This document shows positions 54,079 through 63,926 of a stretch of DNA of 64,000 nucleotides, piece by piece. Source of the stretch: an uncultured Paracoccaceae bacterium (GTDB lineage Bacteria > Pseudomonadota > Alphaproteobacteria > Rhodobacterales > Rhodobacteraceae). The stretch spans positions 110,178-174,177 of the forward strand of contig CANNFR010000011.1 in NCBI GenBank assembly GCA_947503935.1. Reading direction: 5' to 3'. The notes beneath the pieces were generated by a model. That model worked only from the letters and a program-made list of their open reading frames with translations. It made no database searches and was not told where the DNA came from. The position numbers were made by a program, and so were the translations under genes. Each line of letters opens with the position of its first letter. The stretch's first letter is position 1.

Positions 54079-55352
54079 AGGGCAATCTCCGGGAAAAGGC
54101 TGATAAGCGCGGTCGCGGCCACTAGGATCAGGAAGAAGGGCAGGGCATAGCCCGCGATCTGAAAGATGCCGCGCCCGGTGATCGATTGCAGCACGAACAG
54201 GTTGAAGCCGACGGGCGGGGTGATCTGGCTCATCTCAACCACCAGCACCAGATAGACGCCGAACCAGATCGGGTCGATCCCTGCGGCCAGGACCATCGGC
54301 AGGATCACCGAGGTGGTCAGCACGACGATGGAGATGCCGTCGAGGAAGAAGCCCAGCACGATGAAGAACACCAGCAAAGCGGCCAGAAGCGCGAATTGCG
54401 AATAGCCTTGTTCGCCGATCCACGCGGCCAGCGCGCGGGGGATGCCGGTATAGCCCATGGCCACGGTCAGGAACGAGGCGCCCGCCAGGATGAAGGCAAT
54501 CATCGCGGTGGTCATCGCGGCCCCGCCCAGCGTATCGCGGAAGGTCTGCCAGCCCAGCCCGCCAGAGAGGCCTGAGATCGCCAGCGCGCCCGCGACGCCC
54601 ACCACCGCCGCCTCGGTGGGTGAGGCGAGGCCCGCATAGATCGACCCGATCACGGCGATCACCAGAAAGACAGTCGGCAAAAGCAGCATCGCCGCCCGCC
54701 CGCGTTCGGCCCATGAGGGGGTCGGTTCAGGTGCTGGCATCCTGTCACGGTTCAGCATCGACCAGATCATCACGTAGCCTGCGAACATCACGGCCAGCAT
54801 CAACCCCGGCAGGATGCCCGCCAGAAAGAGCCGCGCGATCGATTGTTCGGTCGCCGCGCCATAGACGATCAGGATGATTGAGGGCGGGATCAGAAAGCCG
54901 AACGTGCCCGAGCCCGCGAGGGACCCGATCGCCATGCGCATGTCGTAACCGCGCCGCTCAAGCTCGGGCAGCGACATGCGCCCGATCGTGGCGGTGGTCG
55001 CGGCGGAGGAGCCTGAAACGGCCGCGAACAAGGCACAGCCCAGAATGTTGACATGCAACAGCCCGCCCGGCAGGCGCCGCGTGAACGGGGCAAGGCCCGT
55101 GAACATGTCCGATGACAGGCGTGAGCGGAACAAGATCTCGCCCATCCAGATGAACATCGGGAGCGCGGTCAGATCCCACACATTCAGCGCGCCCCAGACT
55201 TTGGTGGCAAAGACCGCGCCCGGCGGCGCGCCCGTGGCCAGCACCATGGCCGTCAGCCCCACCGCGATCAGCGCGAAGCCGACCCAGAGACCCAGGAACA
55301 GGCAGCCGAAGAGGACGACGACCAGGATGAGGGAAAGCGTTTCAATGCCCAT
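54048..55352 (-). CDS. TRAP transporter large permease subunit (DctM)
   Basis: Main membrane component of a tripartite ATP-independent periplasmic transporter. It has 434 residues and about twelve helices, with the DctM signatures MFIWMGEILFRSRL (near 66), GSSAATTATIGRMSLPELERRGYD (near 112, broken by the Met-Ser turn) and IPPSIILIVYGAATEQSI. I chose ATG 55352 with GGAGG 8 bases before it. It overlaps the DctQ gene by 11 bases and the regulator gene by 31 bases. Confidence 0.93.
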   Translation of the reverse strand: MGIETLSLILVVVLFGCLFLGLWVGFALIAVGLTAMVLATGAPPGAVFATKVWGALNVWDLTALPMFIWMGEILFRSRLSSDMFTGLAPFTRRLPGGLLHVNILGCALFAAVSGSSAATTATIGRMSLPELERRGYDMRMAIGSLAGSGTFGFLIPPSIILIVYGAATEQSIARLFLAGILPGLMLAVMFAGYVMIWSMLNRDRMPAPEPTPSWAERGRAAMLLLPTVFLVIAVIGSIYAGLASPTEAAVVGVAGALAISGLSGGLGWQTFRDTLGGAAMTTAMIAFILAGASFLTVAMGYTGIPRALAAWIGEQGYSQFALLAALLVFFIVLGFFLDGISIVVLTTSVILPMVLAAGIDPIWFGVYLVLVVEMSQITPPVGFNLFVLQSITGRGIFQIAGYALPFFLILVAATALISLFPEIALWLPSTMLAR

Positions 55353-55917
55353 CGGTCGCGCCTCCACCGGTTTGGCTGCGCGCCTGTTCAGCCGCGCGGA
55401 AGGCGGGCGTCCGGCCGCTGAGGCTTAGCATCAATTCGTCCAGAAGGCAGATCAGGAACAGGGCCAGACCGGCCGTCATCGCCCCCTGCGGCAACCAGAG
55501 CGGCACGCGGACCATCCCGAAGGACACCGATCCGAATTGCCAGCTGTCCAAGACCTGAAGCCCCGAATTCCAGGTCGCGAACCCCGCCAGGGCGGCGGCG
55601 CCGATCAGAACTAGCACCTCCATCACGCGGGCCACGGGGCCTTTGCGAATGGCCTGCGCCAGCAAGGTGACGCGCACATGGTTGCCCGCCTTCAATGTGG
55701 CGGGCAGCGCCAGAAAGGCCGAGGCGACGAAGAGGAACCCGCCGATTTCGGCCAGTGATGGGACGGCCAGGCCAATCGCGTCGCGCCCCATCCAGAGCAG
55801 CGTGCGGTCCGTGATGCGGCCCAGCACCTGGGCCAGGACCATCACCGCGATGGTCACCATGGCGATAGCCGATAAAACAAGGCCCGCCGCATAGAGCCGG
55901 TCAAGTGCCTGACGCAT
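55342..55917 (-). CDS. TRAP transporter small permease subunit (DctQ)
   Basis: A 191-residue four-helix membrane protein with the DctQ pattern: LAQVLGRITDR (near 30-40), SLAEIGGFLFVASAFLALPATLK near 55-77 (interrupted here), and GNHVRVTLL following. The ATG at 55917 has GGAGGG upstream, while the frame is open to 55965 without support. It lies 60 bases after the binding-protein gene, in the usual dctPQM order. Confidence 0.9.
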   Translation of the reverse strand: MRQALDRLYAAGLVLSAIAMVTIAVMVLAQVLGRITDRTLLWMGRDAIGLAVPSLAEIGGFLFVASAFLALPATLKAGNHVRVTLLAQAIRKGPVARVMEVLVLIGAAALAGFATWNSGLQVLDSWQFGSVSFGMVRVPLWLPQGAMTAGLALFLICLLDELMLSLSGRTPAFRAAEQARSQTGGGATDGH

Positions 55918-55977
55918 CGCGCCCTCCGATCCACTGGGAAAGGCCCGGCGCGACAGCTCTCGCACCGGGCATATGCC

Positions 55978-56955
55978 TTACTGGCTTTGATAAGCGTCGA
56001 TGACCGCTTGGCCCGCTTCGCCGGCACGCTCAAGCCATTCGGTTGTCATCGTCGCGCCGATCTCGGCCAGCGAGGTCGCCAGCGCGTCGGAGGGTTGCGA
56101 GACGGCCATGCCGTTTTCTTCCAGCGCGGTGATCTGGGTTTCGGTCTCGGCCCGGCTCATCTCCCAGCCGCGAGTTTCGGCGGCGGCGGCGGCCTCGCTC
56201 AGGGCAGTGCGCTGATCATCGGGCAGGGCGTCCAGCGCGGCGGTCTGCACGATCACCATGTTCTTCGGCAGCCAGGCTTGGGTGTCGATGTAGTGCGAGG
56301 TGAAATCCCAGGCCTGGCTCGACACGCCGGTGGACGGCGAGGTGATCATCGCGGCCACGCGGCCGGTGGAGAACGCGGTCGGGATATCGCCCGCCTCGAC
56401 CTGCGTCGGGATCGCGCCCATCAGCTGCGCCAGACGCTCGGTCGCCGCGTTATAGGCCCGAAAGCTGACGCCCTGCATCTGCGCCACATCCGTCACCTCT
56501 TCGTTCAGATAAAGCGACTGGCCCGGCCACGGCACGGCAAACAGCAGCGTCAGGCCCTGTTCGGCCAGCTTTTCCTCAACCGACCCGCGCGAGGCAGCCC
56601 AGAGCTTTTCGGCATCGTCATAGCTGGCGGCCAGGAAGGGGATCGAATCGACCTCGAAGATCGGGTCTTCATTGGCCAGGCGTGAGATCAGAACCTCGCC
56701 AATCGGCGCCAGGCCGCGCCGCACGCTGTCCTTGATCTCGGCATGGCCGAAGAGCGAGCCCGCCGAATGCACGGTGATGTCCAGCCCGCCATTGGTGGCC
56801 GTGCGCACATCATCGGCGAATTGAGTGATATTCTGCGTGTGGAACACGGCGTCGCCATAGGGCGTGGGCATATCCCAGGCCGTCTGGGCCATAGCGGTGC
56901 CGGCGCCCAGGGTCAGGGCCGCTGCCAGGAAAGTAGTGCGGAAATGGTTGGTCAT
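55978..56955 (-). CDS. TRAP transporter substrate-binding protein (DctP)
   Basis: Periplasmic ligand-binding protein of 325 residues, signal peptide cleaved after TAMAQ (residue 24). Family features are the YGDAVFHTQNITQFADDV start helix, SLFGHAEIKDSVRRG (near 67), and the GVSFRAYN strand near 170, whose Arg usually clamps a carboxylate of the ligand. GGGGAGA lies 6 bases before the ATG. First gene of the leftward operon. The neighbouring oxoprolinase and dipeptidase suggest a small cyclic amide, pyroglutamate or peptide as cargo; this is inference. Confidence 0.92.
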   Translation of the reverse strand: MTNHFRTTFLAAALTLGAGTAMAQTAWDMPTPYGDAVFHTQNITQFADDVRTATNGGLDITVHSAGSLFGHAEIKDSVRRGLAPIGEVLISRLANEDPIFEVDSIPFLAASYDDAEKLWAASRGSVEEKLAEQGLTLLFAVPWPGQSLYLNEEVTDVAQMQGVSFRAYNAATERLAQLMGAIPTQVEAGDIPTAFSTGRVAAMITSPSTGVSSQAWDFTSHYIDTQAWLPKNMVIVQTAALDALPDDQRTALSEAAAAAETRGWEMSRAETETQITALEENGMAVSQPSDALATSLAEIGATMTTEWLERAGEAGQAVIDAYQSQ

Positions 56956-57037
56956 GATCGTCTCCCCGTCGCGATGTGATGTCGGACATTTCGTTTTTTG
57001 CGCCGCGTTCTGCGGCTGCCGTAAAGGAAGGTTGACG

Positions 57038-57069
57038 ATTCATCGGTAATTTGTCAACAAATTATGAAT
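57038..57069. promoter_or_regulatory. Palindromic operator candidate between dctP and the oxoprolinase gene
   Basis: The core is AATTTGT-CA-ACAAATT (57048-57063), two perfect 7-base arms around 2 bases. It is flanked by a further pair ATTCAT (57038-57043) and ATGAAT (57064-57069). This AT-rich inverted repeat lies 32 bases before the oxoprolinase start and 83 before dctP, in high-GC DNA. The size and symmetry fit a MarR- or GntR-type dimer. A TTGAC at each side may be part of the promoters. Confidence 0.65.
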
Positions 57070-57100
57070 GTGCCGCATTGGCCACGGGGAGAGAGCCGAG

Positions 57101-60100
57101 ATGAAAGATCCACATCACGAAAACGATGGCCGTTGGGATTTCTGGATCGACCGTGGCGGCACATTTACCGACGTGGTGGCCCGCGCGCCGGATGGTGCGT
57201 TGGAGCCGCTTAAGCTTTTGTCCGAAAACTCCGAGGGCTACGAGGATGCCGCGGTTGAGGGGATCCGCAGGCTGCTGGGCGGCGCGATCGATCCCGCGCG
57301 GATCGGAACCGTCAAGATGGGCACCACAGTGGCCACCAACGCGCTGCTGGAACGCAAGGGTGACCGCACATTGTTGTTGATCACCAAAGGCTTCCGTGAC
57401 GCTTTGCGGATCGCCTATCAGGCGCGGCCTGACATTTTCGCGAAAGAGATCATCCTGCCCGATCAGCTTTATGAGCAGGTGATCGAGGTCGATGAACGTC
57501 TGCTGGCCGATGGGTCGGTCGAGGCGCCGCTGCAGGCCGACGGCCTCCGGCCCGCCCTGCAGGCTGCGCAGGAAGATGGCATCGATGCGGTTGCCATAGT
57601 TCTGATGCATGCCTGGAAAAACCCCACGCATGAGGCCGCCCTGGCGAAAATGGTGCGCGGCATGGGCTTTGGCCAGGTGTCGGTCAGCCATGAGGCATCG
57701 CCGCTGGTCAAGCTGGTCGGCCGTGGCGACACGACGGTGGTGGATGCCTACCTCTCGCCGATTCTCCGCCGCTATGTCAGTCGCGTCGCGGGTGCTTTGG
57801 GCGCTACCCCACCGGGCGAGGCAGGCCCCACATTGCAATTCATGATGTCCTCAGGCGGCATGACGGCGGCTGAGCGGTTCCAAGGCAAGGATGCGATTCT
57901 CTCAGGCCCGGCCGGCGGCGTGGTCGGCATGGTCCGCACGGCCGAGCTGGCGGGGCATTCCAAGGTGATCGGCTTCGACATGGGCGGCACCTCGACCGAT
58001 GTGGCCCATGCCGCAGGCGAATATGAGCGCGCTTTCGATACCGAGGTGGCCGGCGTGCGCATCCGCGCGCCGATGATGCGCATCCACACGGTCGCGGCGG
58101 GCGGCGGGTCGATCCTGCATGCCGAACCGGGCCGCTTCCGCGTGGGCCCCGACAGTGCGGGCGCCGATCCCGGGCCCGCCTGCTACCGGCGCGGCGGGCC
58201 GCTGACGGTGACCGATGCCAACGTCATGCTGGGCAAGCTGAACCCCGATTTCTTCCCCGCCATCTTTGGCCCGGATCAGGACCAGCCGCTTGATCGTGAC
58301 AGCGTCGCCGCGCATTTCGCCGAGATCGCTACGCGCGAGGGCCGCACGCCCGAGGAAGTGGCCGAGGGGTTTCTGACCATCGCGGTTGAAAACATGGCCA
58401 ACGCGATCAAGAAGATCAGCGTGCAGCGCGGTTATGACGTGACGCGCTATCTGCTGAATTGTTTCGGTGGGGCGGGGGGGCAGCATGCCTGCCTGGTCGC
58501 CGATGCGCTGGGGATGGAAAGCATCCTGATCCATCCCTTGTCGGGCCTTCTGTCGGCCTATGGCATCGGTCTGGCCACGGTGTCGGCCAGCCGCCAGCAG
58601 GGGCTGGTTGAGCCGCTGACCGAAGCCAGCCTGCCCGCAATCAACGCCATGTTGGGCGAGCTTGAGGACGCGGTGCGTGCCGAGCTGGCAGAACAGGGCA
58701 TCGCGGGCGACGGGATCGACACCGCGCCCCGCGTCCACCTGCGCTACGCCGGCACCGACACGGCCATCACCGTCCCCTGGACCGATCTGGCCGAGGCGCG
58801 CAGGGCGTTCGAGGCGGCGCACAAGGCGCAGTTCGGCTTTACCTCGCCCGACAAAGACGTCGTGGTCGAGGCGGTTGAGATCGAAGGCACCGAACGCGCC
58901 GGTGCCGAGGAAGCCGAGACCACCCAAGACGCGCCCGAGGCCCGCGTGGAAACCGGGCAGACCACGCGCCTCTTCAGCGGCGGCACCTGGCACGAGGCCG
59001 CCATCGCGCATCGGGCCGATCTGCGCCCCGGTCATACGCTGCGTGGTCCCGCCCTGATCATCGAGCCGAACCAGACCATCGTGATCGAACCCGGCTGGCA
59101 GGCCCGCATCACCGAACGCAACCACGTGCTGATGACCCGGCACCAGCGTCTGGACCGCGCCCAGGCCATCGGCACCAAACAGGCCGATCCGATTCTGCTT
59201 GAGGTTTTCAACAACCTCTTCATGTCCATCGCCGAGCAGATGGGCGTGGCGCTGCAGAACACCGCGCATTCGGTTAACATCAAGGAACGGCTTGATTTTT
59301 CCTGCGCCGTCTTCGATGCGACCGGTGCTCTGGTGGCCAATGCGCCGCATATGCCGGTGCATCTGGGCAGCATGGACCGCAGTGTGGAAACCGTGATCCG
59401 CCTGAACGAAGACAAGGTCCGCCCCGGCGATGTCTTCGCACTGAACGCGCCCTATAACGGCGGCACGCATCTGCCCGATATCACCGTGGTGACGCCGGTC
59501 TTCGATGATGCGGGCCGGGAGATCCTGTTCTGGGTCGCCTCGCGCGGCCACCACGCAGATGTGGGCGGCACGGCACCAGGGTCGATGACACCGTTGGCCA
59601 CGAGCGTCGATGAAGAGGGGGTTCTGATCGACAATTTCCACCTGGTCGAGGGCGGCCAGTTCCGCGAGGCTGATCTGACCCGTCTGTTGACCGATCACCC
59701 CTATCCGGTCCGCAATGTCGCCCAGAACATCGCCGATCTGAAGGCGCAGGTGGCCGCCAATGAACGCGGTCAGGCCGAGCTACGCCGCATGGTCGCCGAT
59801 TTCGGGCTGGAGGTGGTGCAGGCCTATATGGGTCACGTACAGGACAACGCCGCCGAAGAGGTGCGCCGCCTGCTGGGCCGCCTGGAGGATTGCGACTACG
59901 AGTACCCCACCGATACCGGCCAGGTGATCCGCGTGAAAATCAGCGTCGACCGCGCGGCGCGCGAAGCAACGGTCGACTTCACCGGCACGTCCGAGGCGAC
60001 GACGAACAATTTCAATGCGCCCGAACCCGTGACGCGGGCGGCTGTGCTTTATTGCTTCCGCGTGATGGTCGAGGCGCCGATCCCGATGAATGCGGGCTGC

Positions 60101-60733
60101 CTGCGCCCGATCCGCATCGTGGTGCCGGAGGGTTCAATGCTGAAGCCGGCCTATCCGCGGGCCGTCGTGGCGGGTAATGTCGAAACCTCGCAACATGTGA
60201 CCAACGCCATCTTCGGCGCGCTGGGCGCCATCGCCAACAGCCAGGGCACGATGAACAATCTGACCTTCGGCAACGATACGCACCAGTATTACGAGACGAT
60301 CTGCTCGGGCTCACCTGCGGGCCGCACGAACGATGGCACAGGCTTTGCGGGCACCTCGGGTGTCCACGTCCACATGACGAATTCGCGCCTGACCGACCCT
60401 GAGGTTCTTGAGATGCGGTTTCCGGTGCTATTGGAGAATTTTGCCCTTCGTCCCGGCTCGGGCGGAGCGGGCGCCTTCACCGCGGGCGATGGCACCACGC
60501 GCACGATCCGGTTTCTCGAGAAGATGGATTGCGCGATCTTGTCGTCGCATCGCAACCGGCCGCCGCAAGGTTTGCAGGGCGGCGGCGCGGGCGAGGTCGG
60601 GCGCACGGAAATCCGCAGGCGGGACGGACGGATCGAGGTTCTGGAGGCCTGCGCCCAGACCAGCGTGGAACCGGGCGAGGCCGTCACCGTGGTAACCCCC
60701 ACAGCCGGAGGGTACGGCACGCCCAAGCGTTAA
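57101..60733 (+). CDS. 5-oxoprolinase / hydantoinase A-B fusion
   Basis: A 1210-residue single chain with the HyuA-like ATPase half and the HyuB-like half, the layout of ATP-dependent 5-oxoprolinase. The N-terminus holds [12 protein letters not shown] (ATP phosphate-1 loop, near 16), [14 protein letters not shown] (near 78) and [12 protein letters not shown] (phosphate-2, near 290). The HyuB part, from about 695, has [20 protein letters not shown] split by the Phe, then [14 protein letters not shown], and [18 protein letters not shown] near the end. GGGGAGAG lies upstream of the ATG at 57101. It splits 5-oxoproline or a related cyclic amide with ATP. Confidence 0.92.
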   Translation: MKDPHHENDGRWDFWIDRGGTFTDVVARAPDGALEPLKLLSENSEGYEDAAVEGIRRLLGGAIDPARIGTVKMGTTVATNALLERKGDRTLLLITKGFRDALRIAYQARPDIFAKEIILPDQLYEQVIEVDERLLADGSVEAPLQADGLRPALQAAQEDGIDAVAIVLMHAWKNPTHEAALAKMVRGMGFGQVSVSHEASPLVKLVGRGDTTVVDAYLSPILRRYVSRVAGALGATPPGEAGPTLQFMMSSGGMTAAERFQGKDAILSGPAGGVVGMVRTAELAGHSKVIGFDMGGTSTDVAHAAGEYERAFDTEVAGVRIRAPMMRIHTVAAGGGSILHAEPGRFRVGPDSAGADPGPACYRRGGPLTVTDANVMLGKLNPDFFPAIFGPDQDQPLDRDSVAAHFAEIATREGRTPEEVAEGFLTIAVENMANAIKKISVQRGYDVTRYLLNCFGGAGGQHACLVADALGMESILIHPLSGLLSAYGIGLATVSASRQQGLVEPLTEASLPAINAMLGELEDAVRAELAEQGIAGDGIDTAPRVHLRYAGTDTAITVPWTDLAEARRAFEAAHKAQFGFTSPDKDVVVEAVEIEGTERAGAEEAETTQDAPEARVETGQTTRLFSGGTWHEAAIAHRADLRPGHTLRGPALIIEPNQTIVIEPGWQARITERNHVLMTRHQRLDRAQAIGTKQADPILLEVFNNLFMSIAEQMGVALQNTAHSVNIKERLDFSCAVFDATGALVANAPHMPVHLGSMDRSVETVIRLNEDKVRPGDVFALNAPYNGGTHLPDITVVTPVFDDAGREILFWVASRGHHADVGGTAPGSMTPLATSVDEEGVLIDNFHLVEGGQFREADLTRLLTDHPYPVRNVAQNIADLKAQVAANERGQAELRRMVADFGLEVVQAYMGHVQDNAAEEVRRLLGRLEDCDYEYPTDTGQVIRVKISVDRAAREATVDFTGTSEATTNNFNAPEPVTRAAVLYCFRVMVEAPIPMNAGCLRPIRIVVPEGSMLKPAYPRAVVAGNVETSQHVTNAIFGALGAIANSQGTMNNLTFGNDTHQYYETICSGSPAGRTNDGTGFAGTSGVHVHMTNSRLTDPEVLEMRFPVLLENFALRPGSGGAGAFTAGDGTTRTIRFLEKMDCAILSSHRNRPPQGLQGGGAGEVGRTEIRRRDGRIEVLEACAQTSVEPGEAVTVVTPTAGGYGTPKR

Positions 60734-60776
60734 GACGCTCCGAAATGCTGTGCTGAGGGTGATTTAAGCGAAAGCG

Positions 60777-60813
60777 CCAAGCCTGAAAACCAAAGACAGG
60801 TTTTCAGGCTTGG
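60777..60813. terminator. Hairpin between converging oxoprolinase and SH3b genes
   Basis: A perfect 15-bp stem (60777-60791 with 60799-60813) encloses a 7-base loop. It lies between the two converging stop codons, so it could stop transcription from both sides. A clear T-tract follows on neither strand, although the stem base contains AAAA/TTTT. Confidence 0.6.
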
Positions 60814-60825
60814 AAATCGCAAGGA

Positions 60826-61611
60826 TCAGTTGGCTTCCGTTACGTCGATTGACGAAATCAGGTCGGCCACCGATGCGTCAAGGTTGGCGGTATCGCCTGT
60901 CACTGTCAGGCACGAGCCTTCCAGGGCCTGGTCCACACAAAGCCGTGCCTGGGCGCCGCCATAGGTGCGCACCGACGAGATCTTGTTGTTGAAAACCGGG
61001 TTCAGGGCTTCGACCTGGCCAGGGCCAGTGCAGAATTGCGGGCCCGAGAAATTGGCGTTGACATAGAAGCAAACGCGGGGCTCTTCCCCGACACGTCCCG
61101 GCGTCGCGGTCGCGGTGGCCACCGGCTGATTTGTGGGCTCGGGCGCGGCTACGGGCTCGGGCGTGGCTGCGGGCGCGGGGGCCGGTGTTTCGGTCGGCGC
61201 CGCCGCAACAGGCGCAGGGGCCTCGGATGCGGGCTGATCTGTCATCATGATGACCGTGCCATCGGCGCAACTGACCGACAATCCGGGAGGGCCACCGGTT
61301 CCGCGGCCGAATTCCAGGGTGCATTCCGCACCGCTTGGCGAACTGCCGGGCGCGGCCGCCAGCAGGTTCGAACTGACCCAGCCCTCGGGGCCGTCACGGG
61401 TGATGAAGCACCAGCGGTTGCTGTCGCATTGCGTGACCTCGACCAGCTCACCCGGGGCGAGTGTGCCCACCACATTGAAGTTGCGGCCAGGGCCCGACCG
61501 GACATTCAGCCATGTCGATGAGGCCACTTCGAACGAAGCAGCCGGCTCGGGCACAATGGTCAACCCTGCCAAAATCGCACAAATGGCAACCGAACGGTAT
61601 CTGGATGTCAT
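60826..61611 (-). CDS. Secreted SH3b protein with C-terminal beta/gamma-crystallin-like domain
   Basis: A 261-residue exported protein with a signal peptide (ICAILAGLTIVPEPAAS, cleaved near 26). An N-terminal bacterial SH3 domain (STWLNVRSGPGRNFNVVG, near 32, to GPEGWVSSNLL) is followed by a Cys-containing strand region and a Pro/Ala/Thr-rich linker (about 125-170). The last ~80 residues (RVCFYVNANFSGPQFC ... LCVDQALEGSCLTVTG) have the twin Greek-key pattern of crystallin or I36-inhibitor-like domains, with two Cys pairs. GAAGAGG precedes the ATG. Possible cell-wall binding or inhibitor role, unproven. Confidence 0.78.
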   Translation of the reverse strand: MTSRYRSVAICAILAGLTIVPEPAASFEVASSTWLNVRSGPGRNFNVVGTLAPGELVEVTQCDSNRWCFITRDGPEGWVSSNLLAAAPGSSPSGAECTLEFGRGTGGPPGLSVSCADGTVIMMTDQPASEAPAPVAAAPTETPAPAPAATPEPVAAPEPTNQPVATATATPGRVGEEPRVCFYVNANFSGPQFCTGPGQVEALNPVFNNKISSVRTYGGAQARLCVDQALEGSCLTVTGDTANLDASVADLISSIDVTEAN

Positions 61612-61720
61612 GTCGAACCTCTTCTTCTGGCCTGCCTGGCCGGCATCGCTTGCCATAACGTTCTGGCGTCAGACCTCTGATTTCTCCTGACTATATTCCT
61701 CGCCCATGGGCGGGATCAGA

Positions 61721-62404
61721 TCAACCCGTCTTGTACCCTGTGGGCTGATTGCTGCGGGAAAGGTCTACAATCAGCGCGGGCAAACCCGAGAGTGTGTCGA
61801 AAGCTGCCGTATGCGGGATCTGTTCGACCGGTGTCTGCCGATATCCGCCTGTAAACAAGGCGAAAGGAATCGCGGCACGGTTGGCCGTTTGCGCATCGAC
61901 CTCGCTGTCGCCCACGAACATAGGTCGCGCGGGGCCGATCTGCCTGGCCGCATGCAGGAGCGGCGCCGGATCGGGTTTGCGCTGGGGCAGGCTATCACCG
62001 GCGACGACGACCGGAAAAAACTCGGTCAAGCTGAAATGATCGAGCACCGCGCGGGTGGGCCCAAGTGGCTTGTTGGTGCAAAGCGCCAAGGGGTGCCCGG
62101 CCTCGGCCAGGGCCGTCAGCGCCTCGCACGCGCCGGGATAGAGCGTCGTCAGGGTGTGCTCATGCTCATACCGCGCGCTGAATTCAGCCACCATCCAGGC
62201 GTGCAGATCGGGATCGGACGGCAATCCGCTGGCCTCGGTCGTGCGGCTGACAAGTACCCCGACGCCATTGCCGATGAACGAGCGGACTTGCGCGAAAGAC
62301 AGCGGTGACAGGCCCTTCAGCGCCAGAACCTCGTTTGCGACGTGGTGGATGCTGGGCGCGCTGTCGATCAGCGTGCCGTCGAGATCGAAGATCACAGGGG
62401 TCAT
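61721..62404 (-). CDS. gph: Phosphoglycolate phosphatase (HAD superfamily)
   Basis: Dephosphorylates 2-phosphoglycolate, from DNA repair or oxygenase activity. The 227-residue HAD protein has motif I DLDGTLID (7-14), motif II CTNKP (near 110), motif III lysine in RKPDPAPLL (near 140) and motif IV GDSEVDAQTA (near 166). The cap domain is helical (type C1). ATG 62404 chosen because the protein body begins there; longer frames lack family similarity. It is 34 bases after the thioredoxin-like gene on the same strand. Confidence 0.87.
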   Translation of the reverse strand: MTPVIFDLDGTLIDSAPSIHHVANEVLALKGLSPLSFAQVRSFIGNGVGVLVSRTTEASGLPSDPDLHAWMVAEFSARYEHEHTLTTLYPGACEALTALAEAGHPLALCTNKPLGPTRAVLDHFSLTEFFPVVVAGDSLPQRKPDPAPLLHAARQIGPARPMFVGDSEVDAQTANRAAIPFALFTGGYRQTPVEQIPHTAAFDTLSGLPALIVDLSRSNQPTGYKTG

Positions 62405-62438
62405 GCTGTGCCCTTCTGGCCGGCAAGGCAGGCGCGCG

Positions 62439-62993
62439 TCACGCCGCTTTCCATTTGATCGAGCAGCCCATGCTGGCAATCTGATCTTGCGGCCCCTGGC
62501 CCGCCTTGGCGATCTGCCGCATCGCCAGTAAAAGGTCGCGCCGCGTGTCGGGATCAGCCGGTCGGGGACCGGCGGCATCAAGGCGGCCGCGATACTGCAG
62601 CTTCAGATCGGCGTTGAAGCCGAAGAAATCGGGCGTGCAGACCGCGCCCCAGCTATGGGCGACGCTTTGGCTTTCGTCATGCAGGTACGGAAAGGAAAAG
62701 TCATGCTTTTCGGCCAGGTCCCGCATCTTGGTAAAGCTGTCATCGGGATAGGCATCCGCATCATTGGAACAGATGGCAGCAACGCCGATGCCAAGGCTCT
62801 GCAGGTCTTTCGCGTCCTGCACGATCCGGTCGAGCGCGCCGATCACGTAGGGGCAATGGTTGCAGATGAACATGATCAGCGTGCCGTTGGGCCCCGCGAT
62901 CTGGTCCAGGCTGTAGATTTTCCCGTTGGTCGCGGGCATGGTGAAGGCGGGCGGCGTCCAGCCGAATGCGCAGACGGGCGGCGTTGCGGCCAT
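62439..62993 (-). CDS. Thioredoxin-like/redoxin family protein
   Basis: A 184-residue cytoplasmic protein of the AhpC/TSA-TlpA-like redoxin group. It has FICNHCPYVIGAL (CxxC near 43-46), then LGIGVAAICSNDADAYPDDS and a cis-Pro region AVCTPDFFGF (near 118). The CNHCPYV pattern belongs to a widespread thioredoxin-domain family, probably with peroxide- or disulfide-reducing activity. Its ATG overlaps the rpe stop (ATGA), so the two are coupled. Confidence 0.87.
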   Translation of the reverse strand: MAATPPVCAFGWTPPAFTMPATNGKIYSLDQIAGPNGTLIMFICNHCPYVIGALDRIVQDAKDLQSLGIGVAAICSNDADAYPDDSFTKMRDLAEKHDFSFPYLHDESQSVAHSWGAVCTPDFFGFNADLKLQYRGRLDAAGPRPADPDTRRDLLLAMRQIAKAGQGPQDQIASMGCSIKWKAA

Positions 62994-63682
62994 CAGGCAG
63001 CCCTCCTCGCGCCCTCGGCGGCCGCCCGGATGGCGGCGATGTTCTGCCCGTAGGGGGCGGGGTTGTCGACCGACCCGCCTTTGAAAACGGCTGACCCGGC
63101 CACCAGTACGTCGGCGCCTGCCTCGACAACCGAAGGGGCTGTTGAGGGATCGACGCCACCATCGATCTCGATATGGATCGGGCGGTCGCCGATCATTTGC
63201 CTGAGACCGCGAATTTTGGCGGTCATATCGATGAACTTCTGGCCTCCGAAACCTGGATTGACCGTCATCACGCAAATCAGATCGGTCAGATCGAGAAGGG
63301 TCTCGACCCCGTCGATGCCGGTTCCGGGGTTCAGCGCCAGCCCCGCCTTCATCCCCGCCCCCCGGATCGCCTGAAGCGTGCGGTGGATATGCGGGCCAGC
63401 CTCGACATGCGCGGTCAGGATATCGGCGCCCGCCTCGGCGAAGGCCTCGATATAAGGATCGACCGGGGTGATCATCAGATGCACGTCCATCACGGTCTTC
63501 ACGTGGGCCCGGAGCGCCTTTACAGTGGCCGGGCCGAAGGTCAGGTTCGGCACGAAATGGCCGTCCATCACGTCGATATGGACCCAATCGGCACCCTGAT
63601 CTTCGATAGCGCGGCATTCGGCGCCGAAATTGGCGAAGTCGGCCGCAAGGATAGAGGGGGCGATCTTGATCTGGTTTGGCAT
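62993..63682 (-). CDS. rpe: Ribulose-phosphate 3-epimerase
   Basis: Interconverts ribulose 5-phosphate and xylulose 5-phosphate in the pentose phosphate pathway and, where present, the Calvin cycle. The TIM-barrel protein of 229 residues begins [16 protein letters not shown] and has [16 protein letters not shown] (35-50), [13 protein letters not shown] (near 140) and [11 protein letters not shown] (near 174). The AGAGGA ribosome-binding site lies about 9 bases before the ATG at 63682. First gene of the leftward rpe-thioredoxin-gph operon. Confidence 0.96.
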   Translation of the reverse strand: MPNQIKIAPSILAADFANFGAECRAIEDQGADWVHIDVMDGHFVPNLTFGPATVKALRAHVKTVMDVHLMITPVDPYIEAFAEAGADILTAHVEAGPHIHRTLQAIRGAGMKAGLALNPGTGIDGVETLLDLTDLICVMTVNPGFGGQKFIDMTAKIRGLRQMIGDRPIHIEIDGGVDPSTAPSVVEAGADVLVAGSAVFKGGSVDNPAPYGQNIAAIRAAAEGARRAA

Positions 63683-63926
63683 TCTGCGGCGTCCTCTGGG
63701 GCAATCCTCGCCATTTTGAGCGATCAAGGAGGCGTGTGCAACATCAGCCTTCGGCAGGGCGCGCGGCATGTGTTGACGTCCCGACAGAGGGGCCTGTCTA
63801 CGGTGAAAGAATAGTCTCAGTTGCCGCGTTACAGATCAGCGGCGCCTTTGAATATCGTGGTGGGTTTGTTCCGCCGTAAGATAAGGAGCCCAATCTGGGA
63901 CCGGACCGCGCCGAACTTCAATACTA
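63683..63926. other. Intergenic region right of rpe, no convincing gene
   Basis: This 244-base stretch should hold the rpe promoter on the minus strand. No open frame in it shows protein-like composition. It leads into the candidate insertion-sequence end at 63927. Confidence 0.5.

Noticed and set aside
57902..59698. 598-codon minus-strand frame inside the oxoprolinase gene
   Set aside because: Shadow of a well-supported gene; no ribosome-binding site or domain.
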